Source: an uncultured Bacteroidota bacterium
GTDB taxonomy: Bacteria; Bacteroidota; Bacteroidia; Bacteroidales; P3
Length of the DNA: 64,000 nt
Direction of reading: 5' to 3'
NCBI GenBank assembly: GCA_902800395.1
Contig: CADCEC010000012.1
Location: forward strand, 46,008-110,007
The notes below the pieces were generated by a model. The model saw nothing but the letters and a program-made list of their open reading frames with translations, made no database searches and was not told where the DNA came from. The first letter of the stretch is position 1, and the number at the start of each line of letters is the position of its first letter. Position numbers and translations under genes: made by a program. Below, one piece after another: positions 7,945 to 15,830 of this stretch.

Positions 7945-8754
7945 CTAATAAAAACAGGTATCGACGAAGTTCTTGATGCGTGGCTTCACATACTCACGCT
8001 CCTCCATGAAGGACATGTGGCCAACGTGGTCGAGGAGCAGTATCTCGGAATGGCTTGGAATCATGGCCTGCGAGATGGCTATTTCAATGGGGATACGCTT
8101 GTCGTTCTTGCCATAAACAAAGAGCACAGGCACCTCCAGTTGTTGAAGGACACCGATGCGCGACGGGCGGTTCATCATGCCCATCTGAGCGGCAATAATA
8201 GAATCGGCACGGGTCTCCAGACACTGGTCCTGAAGGTCCTTGATATCCTGCGAGAGGGCGGCGCGGTTGGAATCGTCGAAGAGCGTGGGAACAAAGTTGA
8301 CGATATAGGAGGCACGGTTTTCCATCACCTGCTCACAGACAGCCTGGCGACTTTCGCGGTGCGAGTCGCTGTCGCAGAGGGCATGGGAGTTCACCAAACC
8401 CAAGCCACGCAGGCTGTAAGGGTATTTCTCCGCGAAAGCAAGGGCCACGTAACCGCCCATGGAATGACCCACCATAACGCACTGGTTGACACCAGCCTCA
8501 TCAAGGACCGTCTTCACTACACGAGCCATCATATCCATCGAATGAACCTCGCCAAAGGTATCCGTGTGACCGTGACCGGGCAGGTCGATGGTCAGCACAC
8601 GGAAGTCGTGCATGTAGCTAAGCACATAAGAACTCCAGACATCAAGGTTCTGGAGAAAGCCGTGGAGCAGTACCACTGTCTTCTTGTTGTTGCGACCCTC
8701 GTCACGGTAGTGTACCATGTGGCCGTCGACCATAATTGTACGGTGTTGTTCCAT
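7945..8754 (-). CDS. Alpha/beta-fold hydrolase
   Basis: A 269-aa cytosolic hydrolase with no signal peptide. The oxyanion-hole motif is L-L-H-G-F near residue 30. The nucleophile elbow is V-G-H-S-M-G-G with Ser98; the likely acid is Asp218 (Y-G-K-N-D-K-R-I-P) and the base His246 (D-H-V-G-H-M-S). The complete triad argues for activity, as an esterase, lipase or C-C hydrolase; the substrate cannot be read from the sequence. It lies 11 bp downstream of the PD40/OmpA-like gene and probably ends that leftward transcription unit. Confidence 0.85.
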   Translation of the reverse strand: MEQHRTIMVDGHMVHYRDEGRNNKKTVVLLHGFLQNLDVWSSYVLSYMHDFRVLTIDLPGHGHTDTFGEVHSMDMMARVVKTVLDEAGVNQCVMVGHSMGGYVALAFAEKYPYSLRGLGLVNSHALCDSDSHRESRQAVCEQVMENRASYIVNFVPTLFDDSNRAALSQDIKDLQDQCLETRADSIIAAQMGMMNRPSRIGVLQQLEVPVLFVYGKNDKRIPIEIAISQAMIPSHSEILLLDHVGHMSFMEEREYVKPRIKNFVDTCFY

Positions 8755-8765
8755 GTTCGTCTATA

Positions 8766-11540
8766 TTATTTTTCTCTGAATCGAACCGACACACCCATTC
8801 CCTCCCCTTTCTTGGCGTTGACGTTGCCGTAAGGCGAGACAATGATGCGAGCATCTTCGATTCCGTTATGATTCATAAAATTACGTATCGCATCTCCCTG
8901 CTCTACAGAGCGAAGGTAGCATTCTCTGTCGTCCATTCCAGCCACATCAAGACAGAACTCGATAACAGCAGAAGGATGAAGCTGCAGGTAGCGGGCAAGC
9001 TGCGAGAGTTGCTGTTGTGCCACCGGCAGAAGCACCGGCGCCAGGGTGTCGAACCCGACAACCGACAGCGGCATTGGACGCTCCATCCGCACCAGTTCAT
9101 TGAACGAATAGCCCCTCAAGGTGGCACGCTCACGCGAGTGGGGAGCCACAACGATGGCAGGGGCGAAAAAGCGTCCTGCATCGGCGATAACGGCACACTT
9201 CCGGTCGCTGAAAACATTGACGGTAATACTGTTCAGCGAATCCGAGCAATCGAGCACCTGCGTCACCGACTGCTGCTCCAAATCGGCCACACGCACTCGC
9301 GACAGAGACTCCTCCCACCCCAGGAGTTCAAGGGTCAGAGGTCTTACCGTGGCGGCACTGTTATGCGACGTGGGAAAGCTGTAGCATGAATAGTTGCCGA
9401 GATTCGGATCGGCATTGACGGCCATGTAGATGGTCTTCTCGTCGGACGAGAAACTAAGGCCCGACTCATTATGACCTGAGTTAATCTCTTTGCCCACATT
9501 CTTCGGCGTGGACCACGAAGTCCAATCACCGAGGTCGGTACGGGTAGCCACATAAACATCGCCAAAGCCCAATCCTCCACGGCCGTCGGTGACGAAATAG
9601 AGGGTCTTGAGGTTGCGGCTCAGCAGAGGGCTACGCTCCGAATAAGGGGTATTGACAACATTGCCGAGATTCACCGCAGCACCCCAGCTACCGCCGGAAT
9701 AAGGGATGAAATAAAGGTCGGTAGCCAACGCATGGTCGCCGTGGAAATAAACGCCCGAAGTCTGGAGGTTGTGTCCACCAGGACGGTCGGAAGCCAGCAG
9801 CATTCCACTGCCGTCGGGCAGCATATAGGCGTCGGTCTCGATATAGTCGGTATTGACAGGATAAGGCGGTATGTCGGTCACTCGCCAGAGGCTATCGTCG
9901 ACCTCGGCAATCATAATGTTTCCGTCTGCGCCCAGCAGCATGCGGGAGCCTCCGTCATAGAAGCCGAAGAGCGTGAGACCCTCGTTGGCGACGGGGCCGT
10001 CGAAAAGCACCTCCCCTGCCGGCCTCCACTGCTTGCCCTCCTTGACAGCATAACAGATACTGCTCATATCACCTGCCACACGGGTATAATAGAGGCGACC
10101 GTCGGCCTCGTTGACGGCAGGGTTCATCACGCTGGAAGTCTCCGAAAACTCTCGCACGGCTCTCTGGCCGGTGAGAGGAGCGGAGAGAATGTTCTGCAAC
10201 TCCTGATACTCCTCCATATCCTCGAACGACAGCTCAAATTTATGCACTCGTTCCACTGCCGCCGGATATTTGCGTTCGTCCACCAGCACCTGCAGCATGC
10301 GCTGCAATGGAACGAGGGCAATCTTCTTGCCCGTCATGTGACGCACATAGTCGGCATAACGCTCATATTCCGCCTCGAAATAGTTGCCCGTCAGGTTGAT
10401 ATGGTCGATGGCCCTGGAATTGAGCAGGTCGTCTTCGACGATACCGATATACGGGTAGTCGGGATGCTCGGCAAGGAAACGCTTGATGGGTTCGCCGTTG
10501 CCTTCGGCAGAATGCCACGAATAATAAAGACCGAAGACCTCATTGCGGTAGCCGTCGAGAGGGAAATGCTCCAAATAGTAACGGGCTGCGGGGATATCGT
10601 GCTTCTCGGCAATCAGCCGCCGCGCCTCCGCCAACGCCTTGTCGGCCAAAGAGAAATCGGGGTAGGTGTTGACGAAGCGCACATAATCCATCGCCGTGCG
10701 GCATCCCACATAATTCCACTCGACGAAATACTCAATCCTTTCGCGAGCCTGCTGACTCTCGTTACTGGAGGGGTAGCGGGCGAGGAAAGCCTTGTAGGAT
10801 TCCAGCGTATTCTGTTGGACGGCCTCGGCATAGGCCAACCGGCTCTTGCATTTCTGCGACGCCCTCTGCACCGAAGGACTCAATGGATAACGGGCTGCCA
10901 CGGAGTCGGCCTCCTTCTCGGAAGTCACCTCCGCAAAGAGCCCCTGTGCCAACGGCGCCAGTCGTTCTTCCATCAGTTCGGCCTCATGGGTGCCCGGATA
11001 CTGCTTGATATAGTGGTAGTAGGACTCCACAGTGCCTGCCTGCAGGTCTTCATCATAAATACACTGGATGCGGAACTGCTGCAAACGGCTCACCATAGCC
11101 ATATCGAATCCGAAGACCTCGAGGTAGCGGTCGATTTCCTCTTTGGGCATATCCTTACGCATCGCCACAGTGTTTTGCGCGGCAGTGACAATGGCCTGCC
11201 GCTGCTGACGGAGGGTGGTGATGGTGATGCCACTTTTCAACAGACGGCGCAAATCACTGTTTTTGTTGTTTTCTATCAGCCACACATGGCGCTCCTCGGC
11301 ACGCTGGATATATTCCATCGCCAACGGCAGGTTGCGCATGGGATTGGAGTTGTCGAAATAGAACATCGCGAGATTGCTCAATGCCTCCACATCGTCGGGA
11401 GACAAAGCATAGGCTCTGTGGAACTGCGTGAAGCGCGCATCAAAATCCACCTCCCCGGTCACAGCCTCCTGCGCCCGCACATTGCCCATAAGACCCATTA
11501 GTCCTATAAGTCCTAAAAGTCTTATTATCCCTTTGTTCAT
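8766..11540 (-). CDS. Exported PD40 beta-propeller / OmpA-like envelope protein
   Basis: A 924-aa protein with a signal peptide. Residues about 30-110 and 170-420 are helical TPR-like repeats (ARFTQFHRAYALSPDDVEALSNLAMFYF). Residues about 470-740 hold PD40 (WD40-like) beta-propeller strands such as F-V-T-D-G-R-G-G-L-G-F-G-D-V-Y-V-A and NSGHNESGLSFSSDEKTIYMA. The C-terminus is an OmpA-C-like domain that may bind peptidoglycan but lacks the canonical Asp/Arg pair I would expect. The order TPR-propeller-OmpA resembles PorE of the T9SS, but there is no lipobox and no carboxypeptidase-like domain that I see, so I do not name it PorE. Its start overlaps the upstream gene's stop by one base. Confidence 0.75.
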   Translation of the reverse strand: MNKGIIRLLGLIGLMGLMGNVRAQEAVTGEVDFDARFTQFHRAYALSPDDVEALSNLAMFYFDNSNPMRNLPLAMEYIQRAEERHVWLIENNKNSDLRRLLKSGITITTLRQQRQAIVTAAQNTVAMRKDMPKEEIDRYLEVFGFDMAMVSRLQQFRIQCIYDEDLQAGTVESYYHYIKQYPGTHEAELMEERLAPLAQGLFAEVTSEKEADSVAARYPLSPSVQRASQKCKSRLAYAEAVQQNTLESYKAFLARYPSSNESQQARERIEYFVEWNYVGCRTAMDYVRFVNTYPDFSLADKALAEARRLIAEKHDIPAARYYLEHFPLDGYRNEVFGLYYSWHSAEGNGEPIKRFLAEHPDYPYIGIVEDDLLNSRAIDHINLTGNYFEAEYERYADYVRHMTGKKIALVPLQRMLQVLVDERKYPAAVERVHKFELSFEDMEEYQELQNILSAPLTGQRAVREFSETSSVMNPAVNEADGRLYYTRVAGDMSSICYAVKEGKQWRPAGEVLFDGPVANEGLTLFGFYDGGSRMLLGADGNIMIAEVDDSLWRVTDIPPYPVNTDYIETDAYMLPDGSGMLLASDRPGGHNLQTSGVYFHGDHALATDLYFIPYSGGSWGAAVNLGNVVNTPYSERSPLLSRNLKTLYFVTDGRGGLGFGDVYVATRTDLGDWTSWSTPKNVGKEINSGHNESGLSFSSDEKTIYMAVNADPNLGNYSCYSFPTSHNSAATVRPLTLELLGWEESLSRVRVADLEQQSVTQVLDCSDSLNSITVNVFSDRKCAVIADAGRFFAPAIVVAPHSRERATLRGYSFNELVRMERPMPLSVVGFDTLAPVLLPVAQQQLSQLARYLQLHPSAVIEFCLDVAGMDDRECYLRSVEQGDAIRNFMNHNGIEDARIIVSPYGNVNAKKGEGMGVSVRFREK

Positions 11541-12064
11541 TATTTTACCGACCCCAAAATATCCTTAAACTCGAAGTCCATCTGCTCGAAGGTGTCCTTC
11601 GTTGTCTCCAGGCGGAACTCCACGAAAGCCTTCTTGTCTTTGAAATAGGTCATATAGAACTGGTAGTCCCGTTCGTCGTTGGGATTGGTGTAGGCCCCGA
11701 TATAGCCTAGGCCACCGGAAGCCGGCAAACCCTGTCCCTCGGAGAACTCCCACAGCGACTGATACGGCTGGCGCTCATAGCGGTCGTACACGAACTCAAA
11801 GAGGTCACCGTCGTAATTCTTGTTCACATAGATGCGCAATTGTGGCAGCACGGTGTCGCCCTGTGCGCCGGTAATCACCTCGCCCACATAACAGTAGAGG
11901 TACACGTCGCCTCCCTCCTTCAACTCGAAGGTACGCAGGTAGCGCCAGTCCTCACTATTCAGACGGAAGGTCACATTCGTCCCTGGAATAGTCAACTGAG
12001 CCTGCACAGAATGGCTCACCAGACCCATGAGTCCCATCAGTCCTATCAAAAAAAACTTTTTCAT
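11540..12064 (-). CDS. Small exported protein of unknown function
   Basis: 174 aa with a signal peptide (GLMGLMGL type, cleavage near V-Q-A-Q, residue 22). The mature part is beta-rich (N-V-T-F-R-L-N, DVYLYCYVGEV, LRIYVNKNYDGDLFEFVYDRYER) and ends in an alternating acidic and aromatic segment. I do not recognise a family. It is translationally coupled to the PD40/OmpA-like gene downstream (TAATG) and overlaps the glycosyltransferase gene upstream by 4 bp, so it is probably an envelope partner of the former. Confidence 0.6.
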   Translation of the reverse strand: MKKFFLIGLMGLMGLVSHSVQAQLTIPGTNVTFRLNSEDWRYLRTFELKEGGDVYLYCYVGEVITGAQGDTVLPQLRIYVNKNYDGDLFEFVYDRYERQPYQSLWEFSEGQGLPASGGLGYIGAYTNPNDERDYQFYMTYFKDKKAFVEFRLETTKDTFEQMDFEFKDILGSVK

Positions 12065-13260
12065 ATCTCCAATCTTTTGTTGTAAAATTCAATCAGTTCC
12101 TCTGCCAGTTTCTTCCTGTCGTATTGGTCGGCCACCAACTGTGCGGCAGCCTCCCCCACCCTGCTGCAGAAAGCGTCGTCATCCAGACAGCGCTTGATCT
12201 GCCGTGCAAACTGCTCGGGGGTGTCGGCGATGAGGATATTCTCGCCGTCGGTATAGTCGATACCCTGGGCGCCCACAGTGGTGGTAATCACCGTCTTGCC
12301 TATCGACATCGCCTCGATAATCTTCACTCTGATGCCGCTACCGCTGAGCAACGGCACCACGTTAATCTTCTTGCTTCCGATAAAGTACATTGCATCGGGC
12401 ACCTCGCCAATCACCGAGACGCCTTCTATCGTGGCATTCATCCATTGCGACGGCATCTTGCGTCCCGCCAGATAGAGCTTTGCCTGTGGTACCTCGCGGT
12501 GTACCACGGGCCAGACCTCTTCGAGCAGCCAACGGATGCTCTCCTGGTTCGGCAACCAATCCATAGCACCGATATGAAACAGCGAATCGGGCTCCACCTC
12601 CACACTAGGCACCTCGCCGGAGTCCACCCCGAAAGGAATGCTCACTACAGGCTTCCTGCATCCTGCCTGACGGAACACTTCGGCATCGTTCTTCGTGATG
12701 CAGACCACTCCGTCGTAATCGTTCAGATGCTCCAATTCGTAGGCTCGTAGCGTCAGCGACAAATGCTTCAGATACCACCGCTTCAGCGAGTTCGTGCAAC
12801 TCTGCGCCACTTGACGCCAGATGAGATGCTCCACATTGTGGGCCCGCAGGATAATCTTCGCGTCAGAATACTTCCTGATGAGCGGCACATACGGCGTGAG
12901 GAAGATGCTCTCCACATGCACGATGTCGAAAGATTCCTTCTCCAGTATCTCGCGCAACTTGGCAGCAAAAGCCTCGCTGACATAGCGCTTCACATGGTAC
13001 GACTCGCCACACAGCATGGCAAAAATAGCAGGCAGGGGTTTCACCCTGAGGTCCACATATACCGACTCCAATCCTGTCTGCTTAAGATACTCGGCGGGTA
13101 TCAATTCTCTCCGTACCGGGTGCTTGTCGGTCTCCACCGTCAGCACCTTCACCTTACAACCCTGAGACAGCAACCCCTGGGTGATGCTGTTCATCGCCAT
13201 TGTACCGCCATCTACCGACGGATAAGGGGGTTTGTTGCAGAGCTGGAGTATCTTCATCAT
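12061..13260 (-). CDS. Family 4-type glycosyltransferase (GT-B fold)
   Basis: A 399-aa cytosolic enzyme. N-terminal M-K-I-L-Q-L-C-N-K-P-P-Y-P followed by D-G-G-T is the GT-B acceptor-domain entry. The C-terminal half carries PLLSGSGIRVKIIEAMSIGK, with the retaining-GT E-x7-E-like motif, and V-G-A-Q-G-I, typical of GT4 nucleotide-sugar binding. The middle W-L-P-N-Q-E-S-I is the domain linker of the same subfamily. It probably adds a sugar to a surface glycan; donor and acceptor are unknown. It overlaps the next gene by 4 bp. Confidence 0.85.
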   Translation of the reverse strand: MMKILQLCNKPPYPSVDGGTMAMNSITQGLLSQGCKVKVLTVETDKHPVRRELIPAEYLKQTGLESVYVDLRVKPLPAIFAMLCGESYHVKRYVSEAFAAKLREILEKESFDIVHVESIFLTPYVPLIRKYSDAKIILRAHNVEHLIWRQVAQSCTNSLKRWYLKHLSLTLRAYELEHLNDYDGVVCITKNDAEVFRQAGCRKPVVSIPFGVDSGEVPSVEVEPDSLFHIGAMDWLPNQESIRWLLEEVWPVVHREVPQAKLYLAGRKMPSQWMNATIEGVSVIGEVPDAMYFIGSKKINVVPLLSGSGIRVKIIEAMSIGKTVITTTVGAQGIDYTDGENILIADTPEQFARQIKRCLDDDAFCSRVGEAAAQLVADQYDRKKLAEELIEFYNKRLEI

Positions 13261-13285
13261 TCAAGCATTCAAACATTCAAGCATT
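13259..13285. repeat. 8-bp tandem repeat in the YitT/glycosyltransferase gap
   Basis: Units attcaagc, attcaaac, attcaagc. They fill the entire spacer between the YitT-family stop codon and the glycosyltransferase start codon, contributing bases to both. Confidence 0.85.
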
Positions 13286-14243
13286 ACTCTTTCGGCAATG
13301 CTTTAAATCCCATGCCGAGGATTTCGCTGCTGTCCATAATATTCACGAAAGCCTTCGGGTCGATCAGATGCAGAGTGCTTCTCAGTTTCACCATATCGGC
13401 GCGGTCAAGGGTGACATAAATCATCTTGCGCTCATTGCCTTGATAGAGGCCGGTGCCGGTAAGACAGGTGCCGCCACGCTTGAGGTCGTTGAGGATATAG
13501 TTGCGCACGGCCTCCATCTCGTCGGTGACGATGAACATGGTCTTGTAACTCTTCATGCCGTCGACCACGAGGTCAATGACCTTGCCCTCGATGTAGATGA
13601 TGATGATGGAGTAGATAGGCAGACGGATGTCGCCAAAGGCGATGAATGTGCTGATGGTGATGATACCGTCGACAATCATGACAAGGGTACCGAGAGAGAT
13701 TTTGGTGTACTTGTGGAGAATCATGGAGATGATATCCGAGCCGCCACTGGTGGCGCCGCTGCGGAAAATCATGCCGATGGCCACGCCGTAGATGAGGCCG
13801 GCAACCACAGTGTTGAGGATGTAGTCGGGTTTGAACCAGACACCATGTTCCTTCAACGCTACCAAACCATCCGTACTGGCGGGTTCAGAAAAAAGCACCG
13901 TACCATCATGGATGACAGGAGTATAACCCCACACCAATTCAAGCAGATAGGTAAAGCCGAAGATGAGGAAGGTGGAGATAATGGTCTTCAGACCGAACTT
14001 CGGACCAAGTATCCAGGTGCCGATAATCAGCAGGGGGATATCCATGCAGATGGCGTAGAGGGCAATTCTGCCACCCCAAAGGCTGCTGAAGACGTTGGAA
14101 AGACCATAGGTACCGCCAGGAGCCATCAGATAGGGATTCACGAACATCACATCGCCAATGGCGAACAGTGCACTACCCACAATCAGCAACAGATAAGAGA
14201 CAACCTCTTGTCTAAACTTGCTTTTCGAGTCGAAATTTGTCAT
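13284..14243 (-). CDS. YitT-family (DUF161/DUF2179) membrane protein
   Basis: A 319-aa protein with five or six TM helices between residues about 15 and 205 (VSYLLLIVGSALFAIGDVMF, LLIIGTWILG and others) and the conserved APGGTYGLSNV and GATSGGSDIISMILHKYTKISLG loops. The C-terminal about 90 residues form the soluble DUF2179 domain (KSYKTMFIVTDEMEAVRNYI). The transported substrate is not established for this family. It has its own promoter upstream and lies next to the tRNA-Gly terminator. Confidence 0.88.
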   Translation of the reverse strand: MTNFDSKSKFRQEVVSYLLLIVGSALFAIGDVMFVNPYLMAPGGTYGLSNVFSSLWGGRIALYAICMDIPLLIIGTWILGPKFGLKTIISTFLIFGFTYLLELVWGYTPVIHDGTVLFSEPASTDGLVALKEHGVWFKPDYILNTVVAGLIYGVAIGMIFRSGATSGGSDIISMILHKYTKISLGTLVMIVDGIITISTFIAFGDIRLPIYSIIIIYIEGKVIDLVVDGMKSYKTMFIVTDEMEAVRNYILNDLKRGGTCLTGTGLYQGNERKMIYVTLDRADMVKLRSTLHLIDPKAFVNIMDSSEILGMGFKALPKE

Positions 14244-14294
14244 AACTCTCTTATTGTTTTTATTTTAGTACAAATATAGTTAAACATTAAAATT

Positions 14295-14303
14295 GCAAAA
14301 ATA
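14295..14303 (-). promoter_or_regulatory. -7 box TATTTTTGC for the YitT-family gene
   Basis: A minus-strand TATTTTTGC, 52 bp upstream of the start codon, matching TAnnTTTG. Confidence 0.55.
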
Positions 14304-14311
14304 CAAAAGAA

Positions 14312-14349
14312 AAGAGACATGGCAAAATTATTTTTTTTCCATGTCTCTT
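14312..14349 (-). terminator. Terminator hairpin downstream of tRNA-Gly
   Basis: A perfect 11-bp stem (aagagacatgg with its complement), a loop with an A8/T-rich run, and a T-rich tail on the minus strand. Confidence 0.75.
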
Positions 14350-14356
14350 CTCTGAG

Positions 14357-14429
14357 AGCGACAAACGGGGCTCGAACCCGCGACCTGCGGCTTGGGAAGC
14401 CGCCGCTCTACCAACTGAGCTATTGTCGC
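14357..14429 (-). tRNA. tRNA-Gly, anticodon CCC
   Basis: A 73-nt cloverleaf. The acceptor stem GCGACAA pairs with TTGTCGC, the discriminator is U, and no CCA is encoded. The D-arm is GCTC-AGTTGGTA-GAGC, the anticodon stem is GCGGC/GCCGC with loop TTCCCAA giving anticodon CCC, and the T-arm is GCGGG-TTCGAGC-CCCGT. It reads GGG glycine codons. Confidence 0.97.
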
Positions 14430-14527
14430 TTAGTGCACGACCAACGTGGAGCAAACTAGCCACAACGTCGCATTATGCACCCTAAAAACGGAGGTGCATT
14501 ATTTTTATTGCATACGGATAAAAAAAA

Positions 14528-15700
14528 TTATCCGAAATACTCAAACACACCGTTCTCGCTCTTCACCGTCACCTGGGCTTTTGGAGCAGCTTCGACGCGT
14601 CCGATAATCTGAGCGTCAACATTGAAACTCTTGGCGATATCGATGATGCCGCGGGCGGTCTCCTCGTCGGTGTAGAGTTCCATTCGGTGACCCATATTGA
14701 AGACCTTGTACATCTCCTGCCAGTCGGTCTTGCTCTCTTCGTGAATCATCTTGAAGAGCGGCGGCACAGGGAAAAGGTTATCCTTCACCACATGCAGCGG
14801 GCGGCCACCAATGAAGTGGAGCACCTTGGTTTGGGCGCCACCGGAGCAGTGAATCATACCGTCGATTTTGGGGCGATATTCATCTAAAACCTTGCGGATG
14901 ATAGGTGCATAGGTACGTGTCGGCGAGAGCACCATGTGGCCGGCATCGACGCCAGGCACTTCCGTGGGGTCAGTCAATAACTTGCTTCCGCAGAAGACCA
15001 CACTGTCGGGCAGATTCCTGTCGTAGCACATGGGGTATTTCTCAGCGTATACATGCGAGAAGACGTCGTGGCGAGCCGAAGTGAGGCCGTTGCTGCCCAT
15101 GCCACCATTGTAGGCCGTCTCGTAGGTAGCCTGGCCATAAGATGCCAAAGCCACAATGACATTGCCGGCCTTGATATTGGCATTGTCAATAACATCGGCG
15201 CGGCGCATGCGGGCCGTCACCGTGCTGTCCACGATGATGGTGCGCACCAGGTCGCCCACGTCGGCCGTCTCGCCACCGGTGAGGACGATATCGATACCCA
15301 TGTCGCGCATCGTCTGGCAGAACTCCTCAGTGCCATTGATGACGGCAGAGATAACCTCGCCGGGCACCAGCTGCTTGTTGCGGCCGATGGTGGAACTCAG
15401 CAGGATATGGTCGAGGGCACCGACGCACAGCAGGTCGTCGGTATTCATCACGATAGCATCGATGGAGATGCCTTTCCATACGCTGAGGTCACCCGTCTCC
15501 TTCCAGTACATATAGGCCAGCGAGCTCTTGGTGCCAGCGCCGTCGGCGTGCATGATATTGCAGTAGGCAGGGTCGCCGCCCAGCAAGTCGGGGATAATCT
15601 TGCAGAAAGCATTGGGATAAAGTCCCTTGTCGATATTCTTGATGGCGTTGTGAACGTCCTCTTTCGAAGCGGAAACCCCGCGCTGATTATATTTGTCCAT
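14528..15700 (-). CDS. purM: Phosphoribosylformylglycinamidine cyclo-ligase (AIR synthetase)
   Basis: A 390-aa, fifth step of purine synthesis, closing FGAM to AIR with ATP. H-A-D-G-A-G-T-K-S-S-L-A, D-A-I-V-M-N-T-D-D-L-L-C-V-G-A and L-T-G-G-E-T-A-D-V-G-D-L-V-R-T are the AIRS-family ATP and metal motifs. This is the longer Bacteroidota-type PurM (about 390 aa, against 345 for E. coli). Single-gene unit with a strong canonical promoter. Confidence 0.95.
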   Translation of the reverse strand: MDKYNQRGVSASKEDVHNAIKNIDKGLYPNAFCKIIPDLLGGDPAYCNIMHADGAGTKSSLAYMYWKETGDLSVWKGISIDAIVMNTDDLLCVGALDHILLSSTIGRNKQLVPGEVISAVINGTEEFCQTMRDMGIDIVLTGGETADVGDLVRTIIVDSTVTARMRRADVIDNANIKAGNVIVALASYGQATYETAYNGGMGSNGLTSARHDVFSHVYAEKYPMCYDRNLPDSVVFCGSKLLTDPTEVPGVDAGHMVLSPTRTYAPIIRKVLDEYRPKIDGMIHCSGGAQTKVLHFIGGRPLHVVKDNLFPVPPLFKMIHEESKTDWQEMYKVFNMGHRMELYTDEETARGIIDIAKSFNVDAQIIGRVEAAPKAQVTVKSENGVFEYFG

Positions 15701-15708
15701 ATCGTTGG

Positions 15709-15740
15709 TTGATACGTTGATATGTTAATACGTTGATATG
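15709..15740. repeat. 8-bp tandem repeat in purM leader
   Basis: Four consecutive units: ttgatacg, ttgatatg, ttaatacg, ttgatatg. They lie between the promoter and the purM start, so they are transcribed as the 5' UTR. Confidence 0.85.
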
Positions 15741-15750
15741 CTATTAAAAT

Positions 15751-15782
15751 GCAAAAGTACGAACTTTTTCCGAACTGGCAAA
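15751..15782 (-). promoter_or_regulatory. purM promoter (TTTG-N19-TACTTTTG)
   Basis: The minus-strand -7 box TACTTTTGC is at 15751-15759 with a TTTTTG element 19 nt upstream. The spacer is nearly the same as that of the rpsO promoter at 32.26 kb. Confidence 0.75.
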
Positions 15783-15830
15783 AATAAGTTATCAAACAGC
15801 AGCACCGCAGCTACAGGGATTTTCTCAGTT